The notes: generated by a model not told the origin, from the sequence alone. A DNA stretch of 64,000 nucleotides from Bacillus sp. N1-1 (GCF_009818105.1 NZ_CP046564.1:3472001-3536000), one strand, 5' to 3'; numbered from the stretch's first letter, positions 34,026 to 43,102 are shown. Translations and numbers: made by a program.

Positions 34026-34472
34026 TTAACTATGATTGTCTGGAAGAAAAGCTGATACCGCTCCCAATTCTTGCGTTAAGTACTTTCTTATATCAGCAGG
34101 AAATTGCTCAAGTGCACTGAGATTTTTCTGTAGGTTTTGCTCCAATGCTCCATGCTGAAGGTTAACATACTCCTGCATTAGCGGTTTTCTCATGCCGACT
34201 ACTTCTTTTAACCGAACGGCATTATCAGTGGAAATCACTTTTTCATCAGACAAAATTTCAATAATATCTTCATAACTACCCGGATCTCGCATAATAAAAC
34301 CATCAATCATGCTGTTTCCGACATCAATCATGCTTTCAATAAAAACATGGTGAAGTCTCTCTAATCCAAGCATTTGAAGTTCCGTCTGAAAAGAACTTTC
34401 TTTCAATATTCCAATCATTTTATCAAAATAAATGAGCTGTTCTTCAATTTTCTTACGATCTACAAAGTACAT
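34026..34472 (-). CDS. yutE: DUF86/HepT-like protein YutE
   Basis: A helical 148-residue protein of the DUF86 family (HepT-like fold). MYFVDRKKIEEQLIYF and the ESMIDVGNSMIDGFIMRDPGS segment are the conserved parts. The RNase motif of HepT toxins (R-x4-6-H) reads RKPLMQEY here, with Gln instead of His, and no MNT-type nucleotidyltransferase antitoxin gene is adjacent. It is therefore likely a non-toxic housekeeping member, as expected for YutE. Start ATG 34472 is at the family start; longer frames are not supported. Confidence 0.82.
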   Translation of the reverse strand: MYFVDRKKIEEQLIYFDKMIGILKESSFQTELQMLGLERLHHVFIESMIDVGNSMIDGFIMRDPGSYEDIIEILSDEKVISTDNAVRLKEVVGMRKPLMQEYVNLQHGALEQNLQKNLSALEQFPADIRKYLTQELGAVSAFLPDNHS

Positions 34473-34624
34473 AGGAATACACCTGCCTCTAATCCAATCG
34501 ATATAAATACTTTTCTTTAGTGTATCATATCCTAAAATGCAAAAGCTTACATTTTCTAACGAAAGCTTGTATGACACCGCTTCATAAGATGGTATGATAG
34601 CATTAACTAAAAAAGGAGGGTGCT

Positions 34625-34900
34625 ATGATGGAAGATGAACGACTCATCTACGACGAACAAGAGGCCACTGAAGCCAGGTTCGTGTGCTTTATGGGAAGCA
34701 ATCATCGGTTTGACCTTTGTATTGTAAAATCAGATCGCTTTTATGGAAAATCCTTAGTCCTCGATATTCAAGGAGGCAAATTTGCAATTATCGGTCACGA
34801 TGATCTAAATGAGCCTGGAAACCTCGAGCATGCCTACTCTCTCAATGAGGAAGATGCCGAAGAACTTCGCAACTTCTTGAGAGAAGTTCTAAGTCACTAA
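34625..34900 (+). CDS. DUF3055 family protein
   Basis: A 91-residue acidic soluble protein. RFVCFMGSNHRFDLCIVKSDRFYGK and FAIIGHDDLNEPGNLEHAY are the hallmarks of the DUF3055/SAV0927-type family found in Firmicutes. Function is unknown. Two ATGs follow a strong AAAGGAGGG; the first has better spacing. The next gene (34949) is 48 nt downstream in the same direction and probably cotranscribed. Confidence 0.8.
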   Translation: MMEDERLIYDEQEATEARFVCFMGSNHRFDLCIVKSDRFYGKSLVLDIQGGKFAIIGHDDLNEPGNLEHAYSLNEEDAEELRNFLREVLSH

Positions 34901-34948
34901 TATTTTAGATGGCAATGAATACACTACCTCCTAAGGTGGTGTTTATTC

Positions 34949-35218
34949 ATGTTCGATGATGAAGATTATCAAGACTTTGCTAACGTAGAAAAGGGTAGAA
35001 ATTACGTCCTGCCAGAAGATACACCGGAGGGTCCATACGGTTCACCTGTGAATAAAAAGCTCGGTAAAACGAATGCATGGCGAGAAGGTCAGCGATCTTA
35101 CAGTGCGTTTAACTACGAAAATAAAAACCTTCACCAGCATTTACCACGTCAGGATCCTGGCTCACATCCACCACACGATGATCCAGAAAAGGACTCTGAA
35201 AAACCATACAAAGCATAA
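34949..35218 (+). CDS. DUF3905-like small hydrophilic protein
   Basis: An 89-residue, very hydrophilic, His/Pro/Asp-rich protein. TPEGPYGSPVNKKLGKTNAW, EGQRSYSAFNYENKNLHQ and LPRQDPGSHPPHDDPE look like the DUF3905 family of Bacillaceae, probably sporulation-related, but function is not known. AAGGTGGTG lies upstream of the ATG. The gene ends in the shared palindrome with yutD. Confidence 0.72.
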   Translation: MFDDEDYQDFANVEKGRNYVLPEDTPEGPYGSPVNKKLGKTNAWREGQRSYSAFNYENKNLHQHLPRQDPGSHPPHDDPEKDSEKPYKA

Positions 35219-35238
35219 GCCCTATGTGGGCTTATGCT
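35213..35238. terminator. Bidirectional terminator overlapping gene ends
   Basis: An 11-bp stem GCATAAGCCC-T / complement with a small loop overlaps the last codons of both the DUF3905-like gene and yutD. Confidence 0.75.
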
Positions 35239-35540
35239 TCTTGTTGTTGCTTCTTAGGATTTTCTTTCTTTTGCTTCTTTAATACAAAGTAAGGACAGCC
35301 AAAATTGCAGTATTCATATAAATAATCCAGCACCGTGCTGAATTTTGTATCAAATGTCGCTTTCTGATTGCGATCATCAAAAAATCCTTTTAATCTAAGC
35401 TGACCGTATCCCCAGTCTCCGACAATATAGTCGTATTTATCTAGAATCTCACTATATCGAGCAAGAAAAGCTTCTTCGTTCCAGCCTTCTCTTTCATCTT
35501 TCATCAACTCAAATGTATGTTGATTCACTTTTATCATCAT
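35232..35540 (-). CDS. yutD: DUF1027 family protein YutD
   Basis: A 102-residue protein matching B. subtilis YutD. FLARYSEILDKYDYIVGDWGYGQLRLKGFFDD (central; only typical parts quoted: DKYDYIVGDWGYGQLRL) and YCNFGCPYFVLKK define the family. Two cysteines near the end (CNFGC) may bind metal. Function is unknown. Two in-frame ATGs follow a GAGGGAAG ribosome site. Confidence 0.88.
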   Translation of the reverse strand: MMIKVNQHTFELMKDEREGWNEEAFLARYSEILDKYDYIVGDWGYGQLRLKGFFDDRNQKATFDTKFSTVLDYLYEYCNFGCPYFVLKKQKKENPKKQQQEA

Positions 35541-35665
35541 TCTACTTCCCTCATTTCAAATGGGCTCATTAGTCTAATGATACCTTTTTTATTGGAATTG
35601 TCCAAGTAATACCAGGAAAAAAGAAGCTTAGTTCGGTCATGATAACAGTATGGAGGTGAAGACAT

Positions 35666-36325
35666 TTGAAAAAACACATACTGCTTATCCTGCCACTTGC
35701 AATCGGAATTACGGCATGTCAGGGAGAAAATGCGACTGATTCCTTTGATCATGCAGATTTAACACCGGTCAAAACCGATCCTGAAGAGTACGGAATGAAT
35801 ACCGCAAACTCACAGGAAAAGGCCAAGAAAGGCGGATTTGGCTATATTCGCCACACACGAAATACAAACAACATGAATTCTCAAAAGCAACCTGAAAACA
35901 TTGCTTACCTCGATCGTGATCGTATGTCTGATATGATCGGTTCAATGGCCATCGTGCTTCCTTATGTGAATGATGTGGCAACGCTAGTGACAGATGAAGA
36001 AGTGTTAATCGCCTATAAATCCACTTCGAAAGACCGTGATGCAACCGCTGATCAAGTTAAGAAAACAGCCCTCTCCGTTATCCCAAGGTATTACCATGTG
36101 TATGTTTCAGACGAAGAAGGAATGATTGCGGAAGTCGAACGGTACCAAAATGCCTCTGCGGCAACAGGTGATTTAGATAAAAGCATTGAAGATACCATTG
36201 CTAAAATGAAAAAAGCACCACAGGGCAAAAAAGTGAGTGATGGAGAGAATGAAAACGGTGAAATGAAAGGCGAAATGAATGAGGATTTAAACGATACAGG
36301 CGGAAAAGAAATGATCTCGAAGTAA
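35666..36325 (+). CDS. yutC: YhcN/YlaJ family sporulation lipoprotein YutC
   Basis: A 219-residue lipoprotein: signal peptide with lipobox (GITAC, Cys18), a low-complexity linker, then the YhcN/YlaJ domain (about 60-180) with VNDVATLVTDEEVLIAY typical of the family. The C-terminus is a Glu/Gly/Met-rich tail (about 190-219). Family members sit in the inner spore membrane and affect germination or outgrowth. Start is a TTG with GGAGGTGAA upstream. Ends in a strong terminator shared with lipA. Confidence 0.87.
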   Translation: MKKHILLILPLAIGITACQGENATDSFDHADLTPVKTDPEEYGMNTANSQEKAKKGGFGYIRHTRNTNNMNSQKQPENIAYLDRDRMSDMIGSMAIVLPYVNDVATLVTDEEVLIAYKSTSKDRDATADQVKKTALSVIPRYYHVYVSDEEGMIAEVERYQNASAATGDLDKSIEDTIAKMKKAPQGKKVSDGENENGEMKGEMNEDLNDTGGKEMISK

Positions 36326-36329
36326 AAAA

Positions 36330-36358
36330 TCGGCCCTCAGCAGGCCGATTTTCTTTTA
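36330..36358. terminator. Bidirectional terminator between yutC and lipA
   Basis: A 9-bp stem AAATCGGCC / GGCCGATTT with a 7-nt loop, then TTTTCTTTT. Located between convergent genes. Confidence 0.9.
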
Positions 36359-36379
36359 TTTAAGTGTTGGGTTGGCTTC

Positions 36380-37276
36380 TTAGTTTGTTGCTTGTTTTGC
36401 AGCATTGACTTGTTCATCAGCATGATAAGAAGAACGTACCATTGGACCCGATTCACAGTGCTTAAATCCTTTTTCCAATGCGATATCCTTTAACTCAAGA
36501 AATTCTTGTGGTGTCCAATATTTTTCAACTTTTAAATGCTTTTTCGAAGGTTGTAAGTATTGGCCAAGCGTAACGATATCAACGTCGTGTGCGCGAAGAT
36601 CGTCCAATGTTTGAATGATTTCCTCTTTTGTTTCACCTAGTCCCAGCATAATGCTTGATTTTGTCGGAATCTCAGGATTCATTTCCTTGGCACGCTGAAG
36701 AAACTCGAGAGTACGACGATATTTTGCACGTGCACGCACTCTTGGCGTTAAACGCTCCACTGTTTCAATATTATGATTCATGATGTCCGGTTTTGCATCC
36801 ATAAGCGTTTCAAGCGCTTCGTATTGACCACCCATATCAGAAGGAAGAACTTCAATTGAGCAGAATGGATTTTTTCTACGAATGGCTCGAACCGTTTCAG
36901 CAAATACAGCTGCGCCGCCATCTTTCAAATCATCTCGCGCTACTGCCGTAATAACGACATGCTTTAAGCCCATTTGTTCAACCGAATCTGCAACACGCTC
37001 TGGTTCTGCCCAATCCAGTTCTGTTGGAAGACCTGTTTTAACCGCACAGAAACGGCATGCGCGCGTACAAACATCGCCAAGAATCATAAATGTCGCTGTT
37101 TTACGTACAGCCCAGCACTCATGAATATTAGGACAACGCGCTTCTTCACAGACCGTATGTAGTTTCTTCTCACGCATCATCTTTTTAAGACCTTTATAGT
37201 TCTCATTCGTATTTAATTTTATTTTCAACCATTCGGGTTTTCTTAGATACTCTTCTTTCTTACTCAATACATTCAC
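36380..37276 (-). CDS. lipA: Lipoyl synthase LipA
   Basis: Radical SAM enzyme of 298 residues that inserts two sulfurs into octanoyl chains on GcvH and 2-oxoacid dehydrogenase E2 subunits. The auxiliary cluster motif (Cys43, Cys48, Cys54; [12 protein letters not shown]) and the radical SAM motif (Cys70, Cys74, Cys77; CTRACRFC) are both intact. RSSYHADEQ near the C-terminus carries the conserved Arg-Ser-Ser. It is a major client of the Suf/YutM/Nfu systems encoded here. Monocistronic, divergent from lytH as in B. subtilis. Confidence 0.96.
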   Translation of the reverse strand: MNVLSKKEEYLRKPEWLKIKLNTNENYKGLKKMMREKKLHTVCEEARCPNIHECWAVRKTATFMILGDVCTRACRFCAVKTGLPTELDWAEPERVADSVEQMGLKHVVITAVARDDLKDGGAAVFAETVRAIRRKNPFCSIEVLPSDMGGQYEALETLMDAKPDIMNHNIETVERLTPRVRARAKYRRTLEFLQRAKEMNPEIPTKSSIMLGLGETKEEIIQTLDDLRAHDVDIVTLGQYLQPSKKHLKVEKYWTPQEFLELKDIALEKGFKHCESGPMVRSSYHADEQVNAAKQATN

Positions 37277-37450
37277 CTCACCTATCGCTTTTCTGTATTA
37301 AAGAATACCATAGATAACCCTTCGATTTCCATAAAAAGTGCGAATCTCATGACGATTAAGACTTTAGACCTTCCATTATTTAGATCTAATGTTTTGCGAT
37401 TTGAAATGCAAACTAAGTGTAATGACAAATAAAGAAAGGAGAAGAAACGC

Positions 37451-38437
37451 TTGAAAAAATACAGTTTTCTTATCCTTGTTCTTTTCTTTCTCATACCAGC
37501 TACTGTTTTTTCTGCTGAAGTAGATGAAGATAAATTAAGGAACGAACGCATGATGTTGTTTCATAAAATGGAAGCCGTAACGCACGTTCCGTGGTATCTT
37601 TACGCCGGAATAGATCAATATGAACGAAGCATTAGGCGATCTCAAAAAGATATTCCTCGTGAAAAAGGAGCTGTAGCCATTTACATTACTCCAGAAAAAT
37701 GGACGGGCGCAGCAAATCCGAATAAAGAAGATACGAGCACAGAGTCGATTTCGTTTTTTGGCGGCATTGGACTTGATGGGAACGGAGACGGAAAAGCAGA
37801 ACGAACGAATGATGAAGATCTTCTTTATACAATTGGTGACTTCTTGCAAAAATACGGCACTTCGTTCGAAGACTTACAAATTGGATTATGGGACTTTTAT
37901 CACCGCGATCAGGCGGTTCGAACCATTTCAAGCAATAGTGCTGTTTACAAACGATTCGAAACGCTAAAGCTTGATAAACATGCCTTTCCAGTCCCTCTGC
38001 ACGCTAACTACAGCTACCGAAGCACGTGGGGTGACCGACGTGGTTGGGGAGGCCTTCGCATTCATGAAGGAACAGATATTTTTGCTTCCTATGGTGTTGG
38101 CGTTAAAGCCACAAGTTATGGAACCGTTGAAACAAAAGGATGGAATGAATACGGTGGTTGGCGGATTGGTATCCGGGACATTGATGGGAATTACCACTAC
38201 TATGCACACCTAAACGGTTTTGAAAAAGGAATTGAGAAGGGAAGCGTTGTTCAGCCTGGTGAAATCATTGGCTACGTTGGTAGCTCAGGATATGGCCCTA
38301 AAGGAACAGCCGGGAAATTTCCACCGCACCTGCATTACGGCATTTATAAAGATAATGGAAGGACAGAATGGTCATATGATCCATATCCTTCTTTACGACT
38401 TTGGGAACGCCAGGAAAGAGCGCGAAAAAAATCCTAA
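37451..38437 (+). CDS. lytH: Sporulation L-Ala-D-Glu endopeptidase LytH (M23 family)
   Basis: Zinc peptidase of 328 residues. A signal peptide (about 1-22) precedes a helical domain and the M23 catalytic domain (about 200-310): HEGTDIFASYG gives the His...Asp pair and HLHYGIY the HxH motif. B. subtilis LytH trims muropeptides in spore cortex under late mother-cell sigma factor control. The start is a TTG with AAAGGAG upstream. The GDGKAERTNDEDLLY segment includes a calcium-like acidic loop of the family. Divergent from lipA. Confidence 0.92.
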   Translation: MKKYSFLILVLFFLIPATVFSAEVDEDKLRNERMMLFHKMEAVTHVPWYLYAGIDQYERSIRRSQKDIPREKGAVAIYITPEKWTGAANPNKEDTSTESISFFGGIGLDGNGDGKAERTNDEDLLYTIGDFLQKYGTSFEDLQIGLWDFYHRDQAVRTISSNSAVYKRFETLKLDKHAFPVPLHANYSYRSTWGDRRGWGGLRIHEGTDIFASYGVGVKATSYGTVETKGWNEYGGWRIGIRDIDGNYHYYAHLNGFEKGIEKGSVVQPGEIIGYVGSSGYGPKGTAGKFPPHLHYGIYKDNGRTEWSYDPYPSLRLWERQERARKKS

Positions 38438-38470
38438 AAAAGAAGAACTAGCGCGCTAGTTCTTCTTTTA
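38437..38470. terminator. Bidirectional terminator between lytH and metS
   Basis: Perfect 32-bp palindrome with 16-bp arms (AAAAGAAGAACTAGCG and complement) and no loop bases unpaired other than the centre. T run on both strands. Confidence 0.9.
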
Positions 38471-38473
38471 ATT

Positions 38474-38578
38474 TTATTGTTTTTTTGAGACTCTAACAGC
38501 ATTTAGAATACTTGCTGCAAGACCACCCCAGATAATGACCATTCCAACAATCATCATAAAGATCGCGCTACCACCCAT
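38474..38578 (-). CDS. NSS transporter small subunit (MetS-like, 34 residues)
   Basis: A 34-residue single-helix membrane protein found by reading the gap. It begins MGGSAIFMMIVGMVIIWGG and ends with a short basic tail, the pattern of the methionine/alanine import NSS small subunit (MetS type). The ATG has a perfect GGAGGTAAGC upstream. It starts 1 nt after the transporter stop, so it is cotranscribed and likely coupled. In Corynebacterium the small subunit is needed for MetP function. A terminator follows. Confidence 0.85.
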   Translation of the reverse strand: MGGSAIFMMIVGMVIIWGGLAASILNAVRVSKKQ

Positions 38579-38579
38579 A

Positions 38580-40106
38580 TTAGCTTACCTCCTTATACTT
38601 TTGCTGCTCTACTTTCGCATCCCATTTCTTTAGGCTGAATAGAATTCCAACCAGAATGGCGAATCCTGCGACAGCCCAGCCGCTATAAAGGATGAAGCCG
38701 TTTGAGTAACCTTCATAGTTTCCAGTAGGCGTATCAAATTGACGAAGAAGATTCGTTTTAAACAGATCAAACATCATGTATCCAAGTACTAGCGGAGTAA
38801 TGACGCCTAGACAAGCTTTCCACCAGTACTTCAGCGAAATATCTGAAATGCCGTTTGCATGTGTTTCAAGCGTATTAAGCTCACGAAGCACCCAAGCAAC
38901 TACGACTACTTCAACAAGACCAACAAACGCAATACCGAACTGGTTAATGAAGTAATCCGCTGCATCTAGGAAGAACAATCCGCCTTGAGTCGCAAATAAA
39001 ATGGAGATAATGGAAGAAATTCCTCCACCGATTAAAACAGCTTTTGTACGAGAGATCCCGAACTTCTCAGAAACCCCTGCAACGTACGTTTCTGAAATGG
39101 AAATAAGTGAAGACAATCCAGCAAGTACAAGTGATGCAAAGAACAGGAATCCAAACAAACCGTTCAATGCTGGGAACTCATTAATAATTTGCGGGAAGAC
39201 AACGAAAGCTAGTCCTACGCCACCGCTCACTACTTCACCAACGCTAAGTCCTTGCTGTTGTGCCATAAAACCTAGCGCAGAGAATACACCAATACCAGCA
39301 AGAAGTTCGAATGCCGAGTTACCGAAACCAGTAATAAAGGCGTTATTCGTAATATCTGACTTCTTAGGTAAGTAACTAGAATAAGTAATCATAATAGCAA
39401 AAGCAATCGATAAACTAAAGAAGATTTGTCCATATGCTGCAACCCAAACACTACCAGACGTAATGCTGTCAAAATTCGGTGTAAAGAAAGCATTTAGTCC
39501 TTCAGCAGCACCAGGAAGTGTCACTGCTCGGATGACAATAATTAAGAAAAGAACAATTAAAGTAGGAATAAAAATTTTGTTTGCACGCTCAATTCCTTTT
39601 TTTACACCGGCAAGAAGAACGCCTAATGTGATAATCCATACAGCAATTAACGGAAGAAACACGCCTGGTACAATACTACCTGTTTGTCCAGGATCAACCG
39701 TCAATTTCAAATAGTCATTAAAAAGGAACGCTTCTGTATCTGAACCCCAGCTCTGGTTAAAAGCAAAATAGCTATACGAGATCGCCCACGCAATAATAAC
39801 GGCGTAGTATGTCGAGATAACAAAGGCAACAATAACGCCCCACCAGCCAAGCCATTCCATCTTTTTATTCATTCTAAAGAACGAAAGTGGCGCTGATCCA
39901 CGGAACTTATGCCCTATTGTAAATTCAAGAATTAAAATTGGGATTCCAGCTGTTAGTAATGCAAATAAATAAGGTATAAAAAATGCCCCGCCACCATTGT
40001 CATAAGCAACAGCCGGAAATCTCCAAATGTTTCCTAGACCTATTGCTGATCCAACTGCGGCTAAAATAAATCCAGCCCTCGTTCCCCATTGCGCACGATT
40101 TTCCAA
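38580..40106 (-). CDS. Sodium:neurotransmitter symporter family amino acid transporter (MetP-like)
   Basis: NSS family symporter of 508 residues with 12 expected membrane segments. The N-terminal signature WGTRAGFILAAVGSAIGLGNIWRFP is intact (quoted part: AAVGSAIGLGNIWRFP) and forms the first sodium and substrate site. The C-terminal partner of 34 residues makes it a MetPS-type methionine/alanine importer; substrate still inferred. Start: TTG 40106 (LENRAQWG) lies 8 nt after AAGGGGG; the longer frame begins before the ribosome site. The metNPQ importer at 54.4 kb would be a second methionine route. Confidence 0.88.
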   Translation of the reverse strand: MENRAQWGTRAGFILAAVGSAIGLGNIWRFPAVAYDNGGGAFFIPYLFALLTAGIPILILEFTIGHKFRGSAPLSFFRMNKKMEWLGWWGVIVAFVISTYYAVIIAWAISYSYFAFNQSWGSDTEAFLFNDYLKLTVDPGQTGSIVPGVFLPLIAVWIITLGVLLAGVKKGIERANKIFIPTLIVLFLIIVIRAVTLPGAAEGLNAFFTPNFDSITSGSVWVAAYGQIFFSLSIAFAIMITYSSYLPKKSDITNNAFITGFGNSAFELLAGIGVFSALGFMAQQQGLSVGEVVSGGVGLAFVVFPQIINEFPALNGLFGFLFFASLVLAGLSSLISISETYVAGVSEKFGISRTKAVLIGGGISSIISILFATQGGLFFLDAADYFINQFGIAFVGLVEVVVVAWVLRELNTLETHANGISDISLKYWWKACLGVITPLVLGYMMFDLFKTNLLRQFDTPTGNYEGYSNGFILYSGWAVAGFAILVGILFSLKKWDAKVEQQKYKEVS

Positions 40107-40308
40107 ATGAATTACCCCCTTGAACAAAATTAAACCCTTTTCACTATAAGCCCCCTTCCAGAAAAAGGTTAAGACTTTTAAGTAAATTCAGATTATTTTG
40201 TTTATAGTATATCTAGTACGTATGTCCTTGTCAAAACAATCTTTTTTCTTTTTTGGTATGAATCGTTCAATTTTTCATGGAAATCTCTCTATTTTTGTGT
40301 AAAAACAT

Positions 40309-40336
40309 AAAAAAACAGGAGGAAATACCTCCTGTT
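40309..40336 (-). terminator. Terminator of the lysine transporter gene
   Basis: A perfect 9-bp stem AACAGGAGG / CCTCCTGTT with a 5-nt loop, followed on the minus strand by TTTTTT. Confidence 0.9.
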
Positions 40337-40342
40337 CCATTA

Positions 40343-41917
40343 CTATTTTGCTGCTTCAACCGGTCTGTTGGCATATTTTGCTTTCAGCATAAAAGCGAGA
40401 ATTCCAAAGAAAATGGCTGTTACAATGAATCCAATAATTGCACTACCTGTAAATCCTAAAACAAGGTAGCCAAGCAATGATATTCCTGCTATGAGCAAGG
40501 CATAAGGCAACTGAGTCATCACATGATCGATATGGTGACTTCCTGCACCTGTAGAAGAAAGAATGGTTGTATCTGAAATCGGTGAACAATGATCACCGAA
40601 TACAGCTCCGGCAAGGACAGCTGCAAGAACTGGCAGCATGTAAGTAGGATCGGTTGCCGCAGCAATCTCACCCGCGATTGGAAGCATGATGCCAAATGTT
40701 CCCCATGACGTACCTGTTGCAAAGGCCATTACTCCTGCAAGCAAGAATAAAATGGCGGGCAAGAAGCCGATCATAATGTGGTCATTTACTAGACCTGCAA
40801 GATACTTTCCTGTTCCAAGACTTCCAATAATCTCAATTAGCGTCCACGCAAAGAAAAGAATGTATACCGCCGGAAGCATTGACTTAATTCCTTCCCATAT
40901 TCCTTTACCAAGCACGGAACCGCCCATTCGTTTCATAAAGAAGAAAATGAGAGAGGTTGCAAGCCCAATTAATCCACCATATAGAAGCGATGCGGCAACA
41001 TCCGTGTTTTCAAAAATCGACAGAGCGGTTACTGCTGTATCTGTTCCGCTCACTGCCTGAATGCCTGTAATAATCATAAACGCCACAGTTCCTGCAATCA
41101 GCATAATGATCGGCCATGCAAGATCTGCTACTTTACCTTTTTCACTTTCAGGAAGACCCGTTGTTTGACCAGGTACGGCTCCTTGGTCGGGATCAAGAAC
41201 CTCTCCAGTTTTCTGGGCACGATCTTCATGAACCTTCATTGCTTTTAAATTGATATCAAAATAACTCACAAAGAAAACCATGGCTAGAGCAAAGAGGGCG
41301 TATAAGTTCATTGGAATCATTCTGATAAACGCTTCTAATGCGCCAACACCTGTAATACTATGTGTCGCTAGTACGCCACCAATAAGTGCGATAATATAAG
41401 CACCCCAGCTTGAAATCGGGGAGATAATACACATCGGTGCTGCAGTGGAGTCAATAATATAAGCAAGTTTTGCCCTTGATACATTATGCCTGTCCGTAAT
41501 CGGTCGACTCACATTACCAACGGCTAGCGAATTAAAGTAATCATCAATAAAAATAATAATACCAAATACGGCTGTTACAAGCTGTGCGCCAACTCTTGTT
41601 TTGACGCGTTTCATCGCCCATTCACCAAAGGCACGACTACCACCTGAGATCGAGATAAAGGCTGTCATCATTCCTAATAAAAGTAAGAAGAAAATAATGT
41701 ACATGTTCCAAGTATTTAAGCCACCGCTCTCAGAATCAATAAAAATCCCTTTCACGATTGTATAAATCTCGTTTAATGATCCTGGCACACTCCAATTGTT
41801 GATCATAAGTGCACCAAGAATAATGCCCACTCCAAGTGAAGGAAGCACTTTCCTTGTCACCACTACCATTAGCAAAGCTATGAGCGGTGGAATAATGGAT
41901 AGAATTGAATTCTCCAT
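40343..41917 (-). CDS. NhaC-family transporter under lysine riboswitch control (probable lysine importer, LysW type)
   Basis: Polytopic protein of 524 residues of the NhaC Na+/H+ antiporter superfamily. FIDDYFNSLAVGNVSRPITDR (about 125-145; quoted short: IDDYFNSLAVGNVSRP), TAAPMCIISPISSWGAYI and GDHCSPISDTTILSSTGAG are the conserved membrane motifs. By sequence alone it would be called an antiporter. The mRNA leader carries a complete lysine riboswitch with terminator, a known arrangement for the LysW group, so lysine uptake is the best functional guess. The ATG 41917 has AGGAGGA; an earlier in-frame ATG is unsupported. Confidence 0.85.
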   Translation of the reverse strand: MENSILSIIPPLIALLMVVVTRKVLPSLGVGIILGALMINNWSVPGSLNEIYTIVKGIFIDSESGGLNTWNMYIIFFLLLLGMMTAFISISGGSRAFGEWAMKRVKTRVGAQLVTAVFGIIIFIDDYFNSLAVGNVSRPITDRHNVSRAKLAYIIDSTAAPMCIISPISSWGAYIIALIGGVLATHSITGVGALEAFIRMIPMNLYALFALAMVFFVSYFDINLKAMKVHEDRAQKTGEVLDPDQGAVPGQTTGLPESEKGKVADLAWPIIMLIAGTVAFMIITGIQAVSGTDTAVTALSIFENTDVAASLLYGGLIGLATSLIFFFMKRMGGSVLGKGIWEGIKSMLPAVYILFFAWTLIEIIGSLGTGKYLAGLVNDHIMIGFLPAILFLLAGVMAFATGTSWGTFGIMLPIAGEIAAATDPTYMLPVLAAVLAGAVFGDHCSPISDTTILSSTGAGSHHIDHVMTQLPYALLIAGISLLGYLVLGFTGSAIIGFIVTAIFFGILAFMLKAKYANRPVEAAK

Positions 41918-41996
41918 GAATATCCTCCTAATAAATAAATGATTGTCATGCAAACCGGAATGGACGCCTACCCCTCAGCCGCTTGTTTCTGAACGC

Positions 41997-42250
41997 AAAA
42001 AAAGCGAGCAATGATAGGATTGGTCCTATCATTGCTCGCTTCACCGAGTCAATGTTAAGTGTCCACCCCGATCAGTAGTTCTCCATTACAAGTTAGACTC
42101 ATAATGACAGTTCGACACTTTTTCAATGCCGCCCCAACATAAATAATGTGACCGTTATTTATGCTTCGGCAGATCTCCCTTTCGATGCTGATCATTGGTG
42201 TCATTCTCCCAACACGTACTCATGAGGATCTGCTCCTCTACCTCATCGTA
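41997..42250 (-). promoter_or_regulatory. Lysine riboswitch (L box) with terminator
   Basis: Reading the minus strand, conserved pieces of the class appear in order: TAGAGGAGCAGATCCTCATG, AGTACGTG, GAAAGGGAGATCTGCCGAAG, an AT-rich stem with GGGGCGGCATTGAA, and finally GGAGAACTACTGATCG, which closes the P1 stem with CGAT at 42245. The expression platform is an 18-bp terminator stem (42003-42020 with 42025-42042, loop TTGG) and a T run. Lysine binding should favour termination and so switch off the transporter gene. Confidence 0.88.
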
Positions 42251-42283
42251 TAAGATAAGGAACAATATTAAGTTCAGTTTTAA

Positions 42284-42312
42284 AGTATACCTTACTTTCT
42301 CTCATTCTGCAA
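42284..42312 (-). promoter_or_regulatory. Sigma-A promoter of the lysine riboswitch transcript
   Basis: TTGCAG, a 17-nt spacer and TATACT on the minus strand, about 35-40 nt upstream of the aptamer. The gap from here to the yunB stop is only a few bases, so the promoter sits directly behind yunB. Confidence 0.65.
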
Positions 42313-42319
42313 TTGTAGA

Positions 42320-43102
42320 TTATTCCATATCATCAATTTGAATAGATGGAGTAGGTAACCCACCTTCTGAACCATTGTTATAGAAATTTGGTACTTCACC
42401 TGGAATAATCGTTAATAAAACGGGAATATCCGTCGTCACCACATCAGAATCCGTAGCAAATGGGATAACGATTTTTACTTTCACTTCAATGTGAACCCGA
42501 ATGTCGACAGAAATATTATTAATACCAACTGGTTCAATTGTACTTTTATAGTCAGACTTCACTTCACCGATCGCTGTGAAACGTACAGGAACTTTTGGTC
42601 CCATATTGGCAAGTAACGTGTTATCAAACGCCTGACCAATTGGAATATAATGAATGATCCCATTATCCAACGATGTTTGATCATCCACTTCAAGCTCCAC
42701 ACCATTTTGTTCAGCCCAGTAATCTAACGTTCCGTCTTCCACACTTTTTAGAAATCGCTGTACTTTTTCAGTTGATTGGGCAAGCACCTGAGTAACTGCC
42801 CTTTGATTAATCTGAACTCGCACCAACTTTCCTTCATTGTCAGTTACTTCTTTTATTAACGAATCTTGATAATTATCTACTTCTTCAGCCATCTTCTGAT
42901 TAATGGCTTCGTTAATCGCTATTGTTGCGATCCGATTCGTCTCTGTACGGGCAATTTCAATCAGTGTAGGCTTTATTCCTTTCTCAACAATCCATAGCCC
43001 TTGGACCGTCATAAAAATGAATAGTAGGAAGGAGATGACAAACACATAACGAAAGGGAAGCGGCCCCTTTCTAAAGAATTTTCTACGAGTTCGAAACAAC
43101 AT
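42320..43102 (-). CDS. yunB: Sporulation protein YunB
   Basis: A 260-residue protein with a basic N-terminus, one membrane segment (about 18-39) and a large exported domain. ARTETNRIATIAINEAINQKM near residue 52 and the GGIHYIPIGQAFDN-like region (IIHYIPIGQAFDNTLLANMG here) are typical of YunB. In B. subtilis it belongs to the sigma-E regulon and is needed for efficient spore formation; the mechanism is unknown. AAGGGAGGG precedes the ATG. Confidence 0.9.
   Translation of the reverse strand: MLFRTRRKFFRKGPLPFRYVFVISFLLFIFMTVQGLWIVEKGIKPTLIEIARTETNRIATIAINEAINQKMAEEVDNYQDSLIKEVTDNEGKLVRVQINQRAVTQVLAQSTEKVQRFLKSVEDGTLDYWAEQNGVELEVDDQTSLDNGIIHYIPIGQAFDNTLLANMGPKVPVRFTAIGEVKSDYKSTIEPVGINNISVDIRVHIEVKVKIVIPFATDSDVVTTDIPVLLTIIPGEVPNFYNNGSEGGLPTPSIQIDDME

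Noticed and set aside
40343..41917. Calling the NhaC-family gene a plain Na+/H+ antiporter
   Set aside because: The lysine riboswitch in its leader is specific evidence for lysine, so the antiporter call by homology alone is not preferred.
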